Below are positions 23,845 to 32,825 of a stretch of DNA of 64,000 nt, piece after piece. The DNA is taken from the NCBI GenBank assembly GCA_964413365.1, contig CAYPRM010000006.1:1-64000 (forward strand). The letters are read 5' to 3'. The notes below the pieces were generated by a model. It was given only the letters and a program-made list of their open reading frames with translations. It did not search any database and was not told where the DNA came from. A program made the translations under genes and the position numbers. Source of the stretch: RGIG4608 sp964413365. Its GTDB lineage: Bacteria > Bacillota > Clostridia > Oscillospirales > CAG-272. How positions within the stretch are numbered: the stretch's first letter is position 1; every line of letters starts with the position of its first letter.

Positions 23845-26493
23845 ATGAAAAGCTACAACGAGCTTCCAAAGACGTATTCCCCCTCGGATTTTGAGGATAG
23901 GATATACGCAAATTGGTGTGAGAAGGGCTACTTCACACCCGACAAGAGCAATACCAACCCCTCCTTCTCAATAGTCATTCCTCCGCCCAACGTTACAGGT
24001 CAGCTCCATATCGGGCACGCCCTCGACGAGACGCTTCAGGATATACTTGTTCGCTACAAGAGAATGCAGGGCTTCAACACCCTCTGGATCCCCGGAACGG
24101 ATCACGCAGGTATCGCAACGCAGATCAAGGTCGAGGAAAGGCTCCGTGTGGACGAGGGCATCACTCGCTACGATCTCGGGCGTGAGAAATTCCTTGAGCG
24201 TGTCTGGGGCTGGAAGGACAATTACGAGGCAAGAATAACAAGCCAGCTCAAGAAGCTCGGCGTTTCCTGCGATTGGACACGTCAACGCTTCACCATGGAC
24301 GAGGGCTGCTCTCGCGCGGTGCGTGAGGTCTTCGTCAACCTCTACGACAAGGGACTTATTTACAGAGGACACAGAATAATCAACTGGTGCCCCCATTGTC
24401 TTACCGCTCTCTCCGATGCGGAGGTCGAATATCAGGATATGCCCGGTAGCTTCTGGCATATAAAGTACCCCATCAAGGGCGAGGACGGGTATGTTGAGGT
24501 CGCTACCACGCGTCCCGAAACGATGTTCGGTGATACTGCGGTCGCAGTCAACCCCGATGACGAGGCAACACGCCACCTTATCGGCAAGACGCTCATTCTG
24601 CCCATCGTCGGTCGTGAGATCCCCGTTATTGCGGACGATTACGTCGAGATCGGCTTCGGCACGGGCTGTGTAAAGATCACACCTGCGCACGATCCCAACG
24701 ACTTCCTCGTCGGTCAGCGTCATGACCTCGAGCAGATAAAGGTAATGAACGACGACGCCACGATGAATTCCTACGCAGGCAAGTACGAGGGCATGGACCG
24801 CTACGCCTGCAGAAAGGCACTCGTCGCAGATCTCGAGGAGCAGGGCTTCCTTGTCAAGACCGTGCCCCACGAGCATAACGTCGGCGTCTGCTACCGCTGT
24901 GGAACAGTCGTCGAGCCTACGACGAGCGATCAGTGGTTCGTTAAGATGAAGCCCCTTGCCGCTCCTGCCATCGAGGCGGTCGAGTCGGGCGAGATCAGCT
25001 TCATTCCCGATAGATTTTCAAAGAATTACTTTAACTGGATGAATAATATCCTCGACTGGTGCATCTCCCGTCAGCTTTGGTGGGGACACCGTATTCCTGC
25101 CTTCTATTGCGACTCCTGCGGCAAGATGACGGTCTCCAAGACGGATATCACCACCTGCCCCGATTGCGGCGCGCCCGTTCGTCAGGACGAGGATGTGCTC
25201 GACACGTGGTTCTCCTCCGCGCTCTGGCCCTTCGAAACGCTCGGCTGGCCCGATAATACCGAGGAGCTTGAGAAATATTATCCCACGAGCGTGCTCGTAA
25301 CGGGATATGATATCATCACCTTCTGGGTATCGCGTATGATATTCTCGGGACTTGAGCATGTCGGCAAAAAGCCCTTCTCCAAGGTGTTCATTCACGGTCT
25401 TGTCAGGGACGCTCAGGGCAGAAAAATGTCGAAATCACTCGGAAACGGTATTGATCCGCTTGAGGTCATTGAGAATTACGGTGCGGACGCTCTCCGCTTT
25501 GCACTTGCTACGGGCAATTCCCCCGGAAACGATATGCGCTTCTCACAGGAAAAGATAGAGGCGGCAAGGAACTTTGCAAATAAGCTTTGGAATGCGTCGA
25601 GATTCGTCAGAATGAATCTCACGATAGACGAGATAAAGCTCCCCGAGACCGAAAAGCTCGCGCTTGAGGACAAGTGGATACTCACAAGGTTCAATGAGCT
25701 TGCAAGGAGCGTTACATCCAACCTCGACAAATACGAGGTCGGCGTTGCGCTCTCCGAGATATACGGATTTACGTGGGATGTTTTCTGCGATTGGTATATC
25801 GAGCTTGCGAAAACAAGACTTGGCGAGAGCGGAACTGAGGCTAACCTCACCTGCCAGAACGTTATCGCATACGTTCTCGTCGGCACGCTCAAGCTTCTCC
25901 ATCCCTTTATGCCCTTCATCACCGAGGAGATCTACGGATCCATTCCTCACGAGAAGGAGAGCATCATGATCGACACGTATCCTGCGTACAGCGAGGAGCT
26001 TGAATTCTCCGCCGACGCAGAGAGCATGACGAGAATAATTGATGCGATCAAGGCAATACGCGCAAGAAGGAGCGAGATGAACGTCGCGCCCTCAAGACGC
26101 TCCAAGGTCTATATCGAGACGAAATATCGCGATGTTTTCGGCGAGTCGAGTGAAAAATTCTTCGTGCGCCTTGCCTCCGCATCCGAGCTCACCGTCAGCG
26201 AAAGGCTTGATCCCTCGCAGGTCAGCGCGGATACATCGGTTCAGATAATCACCGATTCTGCGACTATCTACCTGCCGCTCTCGGATATCCTCGACTTTGA
26301 AAAGGAGAGAGCGCGCCTCGCATCGGAGCGTGAAAAGCTGCTCTCCGAGATCGAGAGGATCGAGAAAAAGCTGTCGAACGAGGGCTTTGTTGCGAAAGCG
26401 CCTGCCGCCGTCGTTGAGGGCGAGAGGGCAAAGCTCATCCGCTACAAGGAAAACCTTGATGGCGTCATCAATGCGATCGAAAAATTAAAGTAA
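23845..26493 (+). CDS. valS: Valine--tRNA ligase
   Basis: Class I aminoacyl-tRNA synthetase, 882 residues, the normal bacterial length. The HIGH motif appears as P-P-P-N-V-T-G-Q-L-H-I-G-H-A near residues 42-55 and the KMSKS motif as G-R-K-M-S-K-S-L-G-N near 525-534. The CP1 editing domain lies between them, zinc-type cysteines (C-D-S-C, C-P-D-C) near 420-440, and the C-terminal coiled coil that contacts tRNA near 815-882. ATG 23845 follows AAAGGAAGAG; the ORF upstream belongs to the T-box leader. Expression responds to tRNA-Val charging through the T-box. Confidence 0.98.
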   Translation: MKSYNELPKTYSPSDFEDRIYANWCEKGYFTPDKSNTNPSFSIVIPPPNVTGQLHIGHALDETLQDILVRYKRMQGFNTLWIPGTDHAGIATQIKVEERLRVDEGITRYDLGREKFLERVWGWKDNYEARITSQLKKLGVSCDWTRQRFTMDEGCSRAVREVFVNLYDKGLIYRGHRIINWCPHCLTALSDAEVEYQDMPGSFWHIKYPIKGEDGYVEVATTRPETMFGDTAVAVNPDDEATRHLIGKTLILPIVGREIPVIADDYVEIGFGTGCVKITPAHDPNDFLVGQRHDLEQIKVMNDDATMNSYAGKYEGMDRYACRKALVADLEEQGFLVKTVPHEHNVGVCYRCGTVVEPTTSDQWFVKMKPLAAPAIEAVESGEISFIPDRFSKNYFNWMNNILDWCISRQLWWGHRIPAFYCDSCGKMTVSKTDITTCPDCGAPVRQDEDVLDTWFSSALWPFETLGWPDNTEELEKYYPTSVLVTGYDIITFWVSRMIFSGLEHVGKKPFSKVFIHGLVRDAQGRKMSKSLGNGIDPLEVIENYGADALRFALATGNSPGNDMRFSQEKIEAARNFANKLWNASRFVRMNLTIDEIKLPETEKLALEDKWILTRFNELARSVTSNLDKYEVGVALSEIYGFTWDVFCDWYIELAKTRLGESGTEANLTCQNVIAYVLVGTLKLLHPFMPFITEEIYGSIPHEKESIMIDTYPAYSEELEFSADAESMTRIIDAIKAIRARRSEMNVAPSRRSKVYIETKYRDVFGESSEKFFVRLASASELTVSERLDPSQVSADTSVQIITDSATIYLPLSDILDFEKERARLASEREKLLSEIERIEKKLSNEGFVAKAPAAVVEGERAKLIRYKENLDGVINAIEKLK

Positions 26494-26502
26494 ATAAAAA
26501 TT

Positions 26503-26530
26503 AAGGACTCCGCTTTTGGAGTCCTTTTTT
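26503..26530 (+). terminator. Intrinsic terminator of valS
   Basis: AAGGACTCC-N6-GGAGTCCTT followed by T6. Confidence 0.88.
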
Positions 26531-26605
26531 GTAAATGTATATATTGCCCACGGAAAAGCTTTTGCTCAAATAACGCTTATTCCGTGCTGATCTTTCGCCT
26601 TTTTC

Positions 26606-26716
26606 GGGAGGAGCAAGCCCCTTCTCTACCAATTTGTGGCGAAGCCACGACATCATTCGCACGAAGTGCTAACATCATTAGCCGAAGGCGACATATATGT
26701 TCGCTTTGCGAACAAG
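26606..26716 (-). repeat. Modular hairpin repeat, copy A
   Basis: Tandem small hairpins: GTGGCGAAGCCAC (26636-26648), GCACGAAGTGC (26659-26669), GCCGAAGGC (26681-26689) and GTTCGCTTTGCGAAC (26699-26713), separated by CATCATT-type linkers and preceded by a degenerate GGAGGAGC/GC-rich stem. The same order recurs at 45172 and, on the other strand, at 60141; a shortened copy is at 35219. On the minus strand it begins immediately after the T-tract of the probable 6S RNA. No reading frame is supported in it. Confidence 0.8.
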
Positions 26717-26717
26717 A

Positions 26718-26935
26718 AAACCCCGCGCAATCGTGTGCTCGGGAATATAGAACCCTGTGTTCAGGGCGGTGCTCTATTGCCGTCTTTACTGCTCCCAGCG
26801 TCCGAGCACTCTTGCCAAGACAAGTCAATTGGGGAGAGGTCGGGAGGTCTGCAAACCAACGTCAAAGCTATCTTCGAGCTCCTTTAATCAAATGTAGGTT
26901 CAATCAACCAAGCATCACGGTATGCGCAGGATATT
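26718..26935 (-). ncRNA. ssrS: Probable 6S RNA
   Basis: The 423-bp gap after valS holds no convincing gene. Its minus strand folds as a long rod of about 215 nt. The closing helix pairs TCCTGCGCA near 26930 with TGCGCGGGG near 26725, extended by CGTG/CACG. The inner arm is closed by GTGCTCGG/CCGAGCAC (about 26810 and 26735) and topped by CCCTG-AACA-CAGGG (26753-26766), flanked by AATAGA/TCTAT. This length, the internal bubble and the CCCTGAA..CAGGG apical hairpin match 6S RNA, the RNA that binds sigma-A RNA polymerase in stationary phase. A T-rich end (GGGGTTTTCTT) follows. It lies just after the DUF1292 gene on the same strand; no separate promoter is obvious. Confidence 0.65.
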
Positions 26936-26953
26936 TTTGAATTTTTAGGCGGA

Positions 26954-27253
26954 TCAGTCGTCCACCTCGGCGTCATAGTCTATCTCGCTTGCAAAAAGCT
27001 CGTCGAAATAGTCCGCCGCCATATCGAATTCCGCATCGTCATCAATGGAAACGAGAGCCTCGTCCCCGTCCTCCGTAACGGACTTCAATATAGTATACTC
27101 GCAGAATTCCTTATCGGGATCATCCTCAGCGGGAATGAATGCGTAGTACTGAACGCCCTTAAGCTCGGCAGCACCGATAAGCTCAAACTCTATCTCGTTG
27201 CCGTCCTCGTCCGTAAGGGTATAAAATTCTCTTTCTGTATTATTCGTGTCCAT
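26954..27253 (-). CDS. DUF1292 domain-containing protein
   Basis: Acidic 99-residue protein of the DUF1292 (YrzB) family. It has the typical opening F-Y-T-L-T-D-E-D-G-N-E-I-E-F-E-L-I, the middle Y-Y-A-F-I-P-A-E-D-D-P-D, and an I-L-K-S-V segment, ending in an acidic tail. The family is widespread in Firmicutes, often near alaS-yrrL-ruvX, and its function is unknown. It has its own promoter overlapping the end of hemW and a clear AAAGGAGC site. The probable 6S RNA follows 18 bp downstream. Confidence 0.9.
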   Translation of the reverse strand: MDTNNTEREFYTLTDEDGNEIEFELIGAAELKGVQYYAFIPAEDDPDKEFCEYTILKSVTEDGDEALVSIDDDAEFDMAADYFDELFASEIDYDAEVDD

Positions 27254-27282
27254 TTTTTCAGCTCCTTTATTATTCTAATACT

Positions 27283-27311
27283 ATTTTAACCCATTTATGC
27301 ATTTTTGTCAA
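27283..27311 (-). promoter_or_regulatory. sigma-A promoter of the DUF1292 gene
   Basis: Minus strand TTGACA (27306-27311), 17-bp spacer, TAAAAT (27283-27288); the -35 box lies inside the 3' end of hemW. Confidence 0.75.
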
Positions 27312-28491
27312 TAGATATATTATCAAAATTCAAAAGATCACAAAGAATTGAATTACTGACCTCAAATCCACGCTCCGTGAGTCTTATTCTCTCGCCATCG
27401 TCGTGTGCGAGTCCGAGCTTGACAGTCCTCGCGATCCTCTCGCCGTATTTTTCGTCGAGATCGGCGGAAAATCTCTCTCGCAGCTCCGTGCGCGCGACTC
27501 CGTCCGACGTGCGAAGTCCGAGCATCAGATATTCAAGCTCCCTCTCCGCTCTGTCTATCGCTCTCACCTCGGCAAGCCACTCGCCGCGGAGGTATTTTTC
27601 CATATCGGCGGTATTTTCACGTCTCTCGCCGAGGATATCGGAATGTGCGGCAAGTCCCATACCGAGGTACTCGTCGAGCCTCCAATATTTGCTATTATGC
27701 CTGCTCCGTCTGCCGAGGCGCGCGAAGTTGCTTATCTCGTAATGCTCATATCCTCCGTCGCGCAAAAGCTCCACTGCGAGCTCGTACATATCCGCCGCCT
27801 CGTCGTCGCTCGGCAGCTCGTAGCGCTCCCTCATTCGGCAGAGCGGCGTGCCCTCCTCAAGCTGGAGGCTATATATTGAGATATGCTCGGGGCAAAGCCC
27901 GATCATTGCGCGCACGGACGTCTCCAGTGTGGCGATCGTCTGCGACGGCAGGGCGAGCATCAGATCGACGCTTATATTATCAAAGCCCGATCTCCGAGCG
28001 CAAAGCACCGTTTCCCTCGCCTGCTCGAATGTATGCCTTCTGCCGATAAGCTTCAGCTCGGAATCGACGGCACTCTGTATGCCGACGGAGAGTCTATTGA
28101 TGCCGAGGGTATGCAGAGATGTAAAATATTCCTCGCCGTCGTCAAGGTGCGTCAGCGGATTGCACTCGAGCGTGATCTCCGCTTCGGGGGACACGCAGAA
28201 TGTTCCCCTCACCGTGCTAAGTATGCGTTCCGTCTGCTCGGGAGTCAGCAGGCTCGGAGTGCCGCCGCCAAGGTAGACGGTATCGACCTCGTAGCCGTAC
28301 TCGCGCACCTCCCTGCCCCTCTGCTCTATCTCACGGCAGAGTGCGGACAAGTATTTTTCGATCTCCTCGGTGCCCCTTGCCGCAAACGAGGTAAAGTCGC
28401 AATAAAGGCATCTTGAGCGGCAAAACGGTATGTGTATATAAAGCCCCAAGGAATGGGGCTTTTTTGTATTTTTGAGGTTTTCGAGCTTCAT
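27295..28491 (-). CDS. hemW: Radical SAM HemW family protein (coproporphyrinogen III oxidase-like)
   Basis: A 398-residue radical SAM protein. The cluster motif C-R-S-R-C-L-Y-C-D-F (C-x3-C-x2-C) lies near residues 25-34, G-G-G-T-P-S-L near 73-79, and N-R-L-S-V-G-I-Q-S near 128-136. This pattern is HemW, a heme chaperone that was long annotated as oxygen-independent coproporphyrinogen oxidase; the extra Cys arrangement of HemN is absent. Start ATG 28491 comes directly after the lepA stop (TGATATG), so translation is probably coupled to lepA, with no clear ribosome site. The ORF extends upstream inside lepA but that part is out-of-frame shadow. Confidence 0.92.
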   Translation of the reverse strand: MKLENLKNTKKPHSLGLYIHIPFCRSRCLYCDFTSFAARGTEEIEKYLSALCREIEQRGREVREYGYEVDTVYLGGGTPSLLTPEQTERILSTVRGTFCVSPEAEITLECNPLTHLDDGEEYFTSLHTLGINRLSVGIQSAVDSELKLIGRRHTFEQARETVLCARRSGFDNISVDLMLALPSQTIATLETSVRAMIGLCPEHISIYSLQLEEGTPLCRMRERYELPSDDEAADMYELAVELLRDGGYEHYEISNFARLGRRSRHNSKYWRLDEYLGMGLAAHSDILGERRENTADMEKYLRGEWLAEVRAIDRAERELEYLMLGLRTSDGVARTELRERFSADLDEKYGERIARTVKLGLAHDDGERIRLTERGFEVSNSILCDLLNFDNISIDKNA

Positions 28492-28492
28492 A

Positions 28493-30307
28493 TCAGTCGT
28501 TATCGTCAAGTCGAAGCACCGCCATAAACGCCTCGGGAGAGACCTGAACGCTTCCGAGCTGGCGCATCTTCTTCTTGCCCTCCTTCTGCTTTTCAAGGAG
28601 CTTCTTCTTTCGCGTGATATCTCCGCCGTAGCACTTTGCGAGGACGTCCTTACGCATCGCCTTGACTGTTTCACGGGCGATTATCTTAGAGCCTATCGCC
28701 GCCTGTATCGGAATCTCAAAGAGCTGACGCGGAATGTTCTCCTTGAGCTTTTCCGCGATCCTCCTTGCCCTCGCATACGCCTTTTCCTCGTGAACGATGA
28801 ACGACAGCGCGTCCACCTGCTCGCCGTTGAGCAGGAAGTCGAGCTTCACAAGGTCGCTCTTTCCGTACTCGGACAGCTCGTAATCAAGGCTCGCGTATCC
28901 TCTCGAGCGGCTCTTGAGTGCATCGAAGAAATCGTATATTATCTCGTTCAGCGGTAGCTTATAGTGAAGCTCAACGCGCGTGGTGTCGATATATTTCATA
29001 TCAATGAAGATGCCGCGCCTATCCTGACAAAGGTCCATAAGTCCGCCCACGTACTCGGTAGGCGTAATGATCGACGCCTTGACGAGTGGCTCGTAAGCCG
29101 CCTCTATCTCGTCGGGCGAGGGGTAGTTCGACGGATTATCGACGAGCACCTCTGCACCGCCGCGCTTGATGACCTTATAAATAACGCTCGGGGCAGTCGT
29201 GATGAGGTCGAGGTTGAATTCCCTCTCCAGTCTTTCCTCAATTATCTCCATGTGGAGAAGTCCCAAAAATCCGCAACGGAAGCCAAAGCCGAGTGCTATC
29301 GAGGTCTCGGGCTCAAAGGTGAGTGCGGCGTCGTTGAGCTTGAGCTTCTCAAGTGCGTCGCGCAGATCCCCGTAGCGTGAGCCGTCCGCAGGGTAGATTC
29401 CTGCAAACACCATCGGCTGTGCCGCCTTGAAGCCGGGGAGAGCCTTATCCGTCGGGCGTGCGGTGTGTGTTATCGTGTCGCCGACGCGTGTATCGCCGAC
29501 GCTCTTTATTGATGCGGTGATATATCCGACGTCGCCTGCCGCAAGCTCGGTGCAGCTCTTGATCCCAAACGGCTCCATCGTGCCCACGTCAACGACCTCA
29601 TAGGTCTGCGAGGCGCTCATCATCGTTATACTATCCCCTGCGCGAAGCTTTCCGTCAATGATCTTGACGTAGACCACGACGCCGAGGTAGCTGTCATAAT
29701 AGGAATCGAAGATCAACGCCTTCAGCGGTGCGTCCTCGTCCCCACTCGGCGGTGGGATCAGATCAACGACCGCCTCGAGCACCTGCTCAATATTCAATCC
29801 CGTTTTTGCGGAGACTGCGGGGCAGGACTGAGCCTCGATGCCGATAATGTCCTCTATCTCGTCCCGACAACGCTGAATGTCCGCGCTCGGGAGGTCTATT
29901 TTATTTATTACGGGGACGATCTCAAGGTTCGCATCGACCGCAAGATATGCATTTGCAAGCGTCTGCGCCTCGATCCCCTGCGTCGCGTCCACCACGAGCA
30001 GTGCTCCCTCGCACGCATTGAGCGAGCGTGAGACCTCGTAGTTGAAGTCCACGTGCCCGGGGGTATCTATGAGGTTGAAGGTGTAGCTCTCGCCGTTAGG
30101 AGCGGTGTAATCGAGCTTCACTGCGCGCGCCTTTATCGTGATGCCGCGCTCGCGCTCGAGATCCATATTGTCGAGTATCTGCTCCTCCATCTCACGCTTC
30201 GATACAGCCTGCGTCGTCTCAAGTAGCCTGTCCGCAAGCGTGCTCTTCCCGTGGTCAATGTGCGCTATTATCGAAAAATTTCTTATGTGCCTTTGTCTTT
30301 CGTTCAT
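28493..30307 (-). CDS. lepA: Elongation factor 4
   Basis: Ribosome-associated GTPase of 604 residues, full length. G1 is A-H-I-D-H-G-K-S-T-L near residues 15-24, G3 D-T-P-G-H-V-D-F near 81-88 and G4 N-K-I-D near 135-138; domains II and III and the LepA-specific C-terminal domain (E-I-I-Y-D-F-F-D-A-L-K-S-R-S-R-G-Y-A-S-L-D-Y) follow. It back-translocates or remodels stalled ribosomes and contributes to 30S biogenesis. It is the middle gene of murC-lepA-hemW, 8 bp after murC. Confidence 0.98.
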   Translation of the reverse strand: MNERQRHIRNFSIIAHIDHGKSTLADRLLETTQAVSKREMEEQILDNMDLERERGITIKARAVKLDYTAPNGESYTFNLIDTPGHVDFNYEVSRSLNACEGALLVVDATQGIEAQTLANAYLAVDANLEIVPVINKIDLPSADIQRCRDEIEDIIGIEAQSCPAVSAKTGLNIEQVLEAVVDLIPPPSGDEDAPLKALIFDSYYDSYLGVVVYVKIIDGKLRAGDSITMMSASQTYEVVDVGTMEPFGIKSCTELAAGDVGYITASIKSVGDTRVGDTITHTARPTDKALPGFKAAQPMVFAGIYPADGSRYGDLRDALEKLKLNDAALTFEPETSIALGFGFRCGFLGLLHMEIIEERLEREFNLDLITTAPSVIYKVIKRGGAEVLVDNPSNYPSPDEIEAAYEPLVKASIITPTEYVGGLMDLCQDRRGIFIDMKYIDTTRVELHYKLPLNEIIYDFFDALKSRSRGYASLDYELSEYGKSDLVKLDFLLNGEQVDALSFIVHEEKAYARARRIAEKLKENIPRQLFEIPIQAAIGSKIIARETVKAMRKDVLAKCYGGDITRKKKLLEKQKEGKKKMRQLGSVQVSPEAFMAVLRLDDND

Positions 30308-30315
30308 TTGCTTTT

Positions 30316-31725
30316 TTATTTATCCTTATCAAAATTCAAATAATCAAAAATCTTATATATATCCCCTGCGCCCATGACGACGAGGATATCCCCGGGGTAG
30401 AGGAGGCGGTTGACTCTGTCGGCGATATTTTCAACGCCGCTGACATACTCCGCCTTATCTCCGATACGGATGGCGAGAGTTTTGCCGCTGATGCCGAGGT
30501 TATCGGTCTCCCTTGCGGGGTAGATATCCGCGATAAATACGTGATCCGCCGCCTCAAATGCATGGGAAAACTCCTCCATCAGCGTATATGTACGTGTATA
30601 GGTATGGGGCTGGAACACGCAGAACAGTCTCTCGGGCGATCGCTTTGCCACTCCGGAGAGCGTGGATGCGACCTCGGTGGGGTGGTGTCCGTAATCGTCA
30701 AAGACGGGTGCACCGTTGACCGTTCCCTTATATTCCATACGGCGCTTTGCACCGCGAAACAGCGAGAGCCCCCTCGCCATTCCCTCGGGATCAAGTCCCG
30801 ATATATGACCTGCCGCAAACGCCGCAAGTGCATTATAAACATTATGCTCGCCCGTAACGGAGAGCTTGACGTGAGCAAGAAATCCGTCCCTGCCCATTAT
30901 ATCAAATTCCGCCATTCCGTCGGGGTATCTTATATTTATCGCGTAATAATCCGCATCGGCGGACCTTACAGAGAAGGTCAAGATTCTGCCGCGGTAGCTA
31001 CTGAGAGCCATCGGGATATACTCATTATCGGCGTTGGCTATGACCGTTCCGCCCTCTCCCGTTATTGCGGCAAATTCGCCGTAGGAGCGGCAGATCTGCT
31101 CCATGCTCTTGAAATAATCCACGTGGTCCATCTCGATATTGAGTATCACGGCGACGGAGGGATTGAAATCGAGGAAGGAATCCATATACTCGCACGCCTC
31201 GAAAATGAGGTTTTCGCTACTTCCTATGCGGTACGCTCCGCCCATCGCATCAAGCTCCGCGCCCGAAAGCACGGTGGGATCTCCCCCTGCCTCCATAAAA
31301 ACGGTCGCGCACATTGACGTGCAGGTGCTCTTACCGTGCATACCCGAGACGCCTATCCTATTTCCGTATCCGAGCATGAGGTAGCCCAGATAGTCCGCAC
31401 GCGAGATGCAGGGTATACCACGCTCGAGTGCCCTCAGATACTCGGGATTATCCCCCGATATCGCAACGGTATAAACGACCGCGTCGTAGTCCTCCATATT
31501 CGCCGCATCGTGGGTATAGAACACCTCTATTCCCTCCGCGCGAAGTCTCTCGGTCAGCGCAGTTCTCTCCCTATCCGAGCCGCCCACGCGGTAGGAGCGC
31601 AGGTGGGATATGTGCGCCAAGGAGGACATATTTATCCCCCCGATGCCAATAAAATATATACTTTTACAATCCTTCAGCATTTTTTCGATGCGCTCCGCAC
31701 CGAAATGTGTGTTAGGCGTTGACAT
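30316..31725 (-). CDS. murC: UDP-N-acetylmuramate--L-alanine ligase
   Basis: Mur ligase of 469 residues that adds L-Ala to UDP-MurNAc in cytoplasmic peptidoglycan synthesis. The UDP-binding F-I-G-I-G-G-I-N-M-S-S-L-A is near residues 26-38, the ATP P-loop G-M-H-G-K-S-T-C-T near 120-128, N-I-E-M-D-H-V-D-Y near 182-190, and D-Y-G-H-H-P-T-E near 337-344. The N-terminus is extended by about 18 residues compared with E. coli. The start at 31725 has GAGGAG upstream; the extension to 31755 does not. First gene of murC-lepA-hemW. Confidence 0.97.
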   Translation of the reverse strand: MSTPNTHFGAERIEKMLKDCKSIYFIGIGGINMSSLAHISHLRSYRVGGSDRERTALTERLRAEGIEVFYTHDAANMEDYDAVVYTVAISGDNPEYLRALERGIPCISRADYLGYLMLGYGNRIGVSGMHGKSTCTSMCATVFMEAGGDPTVLSGAELDAMGGAYRIGSSENLIFEACEYMDSFLDFNPSVAVILNIEMDHVDYFKSMEQICRSYGEFAAITGEGGTVIANADNEYIPMALSSYRGRILTFSVRSADADYYAINIRYPDGMAEFDIMGRDGFLAHVKLSVTGEHNVYNALAAFAAGHISGLDPEGMARGLSLFRGAKRRMEYKGTVNGAPVFDDYGHHPTEVASTLSGVAKRSPERLFCVFQPHTYTRTYTLMEEFSHAFEAADHVFIADIYPARETDNLGISGKTLAIRIGDKAEYVSGVENIADRVNRLLYPGDILVVMGAGDIYKIFDYLNFDKDK

Positions 31726-31870
31726 TTGTACTCCTCTCAAAAGCCATAATAGCAATTAATAGAAAATTCATAATTAATTTTCAAAACACTTCAATTTCCG
31801 TAGAACAATAGTAATAAATAAAGTTTACAATAGCATCAGTTTAGATCAATAGACACAAAGGAGTTCTAAC

Positions 31871-32185
31871 ATGAAAATCACAGACGTAAAGATCAGAAAA
31901 ATCTTCAATGACAGCCCCATGAAGGCTATCGCTTCCGTAACCTTCGACAACCAGCTCGTGGTTCACGACATCAAGATCATCTGCACAAGGGACAAGCAGT
32001 TTATCGTCATGCCCAGCCGCAAGAATCCCGATGACACCTACCGTGATATCGTACATCCCATCAATGCTGAGTTCCGCGCTGTTCTTGAACAGGCAGTCAA
32101 TGCCGCTTACGAGGCTGAGCTCGAGGCGCAGGCTAATGCCGAGACGCTTGAGGGCGACACGAATACGGACACAGAGACTATTTGA
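31871..32185 (+). CDS. spoVG: Septation/RNA-binding protein SpoVG
   Basis: A 104-residue SpoVG: I-T-D-V-K-I-R-K-I at the N-terminus, M-K-A-I-A-S-V-T-F-D, V-V-H-D-I-K-I-I, and the conserved F-I-V-M-P-S-R-K near residues 43-50, with P-I-N-A-E-F-R closing the core. A Glu/Ala/Thr-rich tail follows. SpoVG binds nucleic acid and in Bacillus affects septum placement during sporulation; in other Firmicutes it regulates capsule or virulence. AAAGGAG lies 9 bp before the ATG. It stands alone, diverging from murC, and ends in a strong terminator. Confidence 0.97.
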   Translation: MKITDVKIRKIFNDSPMKAIASVTFDNQLVVHDIKIICTRDKQFIVMPSRKNPDDTYRDIVHPINAEFRAVLEQAVNAAYEAELEAQANAETLEGDTNTDTETI

Positions 32186-32195
32186 TTTCAATTTA

Positions 32196-32227
32196 CTGCC
32201 ACACCTTTGGGTGTGGCAGATTTTTTT
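32196..32227 (+). terminator. Intrinsic terminator of spoVG
   Basis: CTGCCACACC-TTTG-GGTGTGGCAG followed by a run of T. Confidence 0.92.
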
Positions 32228-32269
32228 GCGTTTTTATATCAATAACTTATAACAATATATAAGAGATAT

Positions 32270-32812
32270 TCAGCAGATATACGTACAGCTGCCGTGGGAA
32301 AACAGAAATCCGCTCTCGGAGACGTACAGATTGCCAAAGCTCCCCGCATATCCCGAGAGTGCACCGGGGTTGAAAATGACAAGATCCCTCTCAACTCCGC
32401 GGATGCTCCCCTTTTTAATATATTCAAGAGTGGGCGCATGGGTGTGACCGAATATGACCGCATCAGCACCGCTCGCCGACGCCTCCCTGCAGATCTCCTC
32501 GATGCCGCTCTTTACGGAGTAGGTATGCCCGTGGGCGATAAATATCTTCCCTGCCTGCGTCGGCACTATTGCCGCGTTCTGAATGACCTCGCCCACAGGG
32601 GAGATCCTATCCACAGTATCGCAGTTTCCGCACACCGCCCAGACCACAAGGTCGGTATAGCAATCAAGTGAAAAAAGATCCGCGAGCCCATCGCCGAGAA
32701 ATATTACTCGGAGGGGCTCGCCGTTCTTTATTTGGGCGCGCCTCTCCCGTATAAGTCTTTTAAGCCTCGGCTTTTGCCCGTGCGTATCAGAAATTATCAG
32801 ATATTCCGACAT
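32270..32812 (-). CDS. YfcE-type metallophosphoesterase
   Basis: A 180-residue calcineurin-like phosphodiesterase of the MJ0936/YfcE family. The metal ligands are visible as S-D-T-H-G (residues 8-12), L-G-D-G near 40-43, C-G-N-C-D near 61-65, A-H-G-H near 94-97 and F-G-H-T-H near 121-125. Family members hydrolyse phosphodiesters with Mn or Ni; the cellular substrate is unknown. A second paralogue lies at 43199-43759. It follows the lipid-kinase gene by 13 bp on the same strand, suggesting a shared transcript. Confidence 0.9.
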   Translation of the reverse strand: MSEYLIISDTHGQKPRLKRLIRERRAQIKNGEPLRVIFLGDGLADLFSLDCYTDLVVWAVCGNCDTVDRISPVGEVIQNAAIVPTQAGKIFIAHGHTYSVKSGIEEICREASASGADAVIFGHTHAPTLEYIKKGSIRGVERDLVIFNPGALSGYAGSFGNLYVSESGFLFSHGSCTYIC

Positions 32813-32825
32813 TTCGTCTGCTCAC

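Noticed and set aside
26577..26940. Overlapping ORFs of 83-118 codons on both strands in the gap after valS
   Set aside because: They cross the hairpin repeat and the probable 6S RNA, have no ribosome sites and no protein-like composition.
28442..28466. GCCCC-N7-GGGGC plus T-run that looks like a plus-strand terminator
   Set aside because: It lies inside the 5' end of hemW and no plus-strand gene precedes it; it is probably coding sequence that happens to be palindromic.
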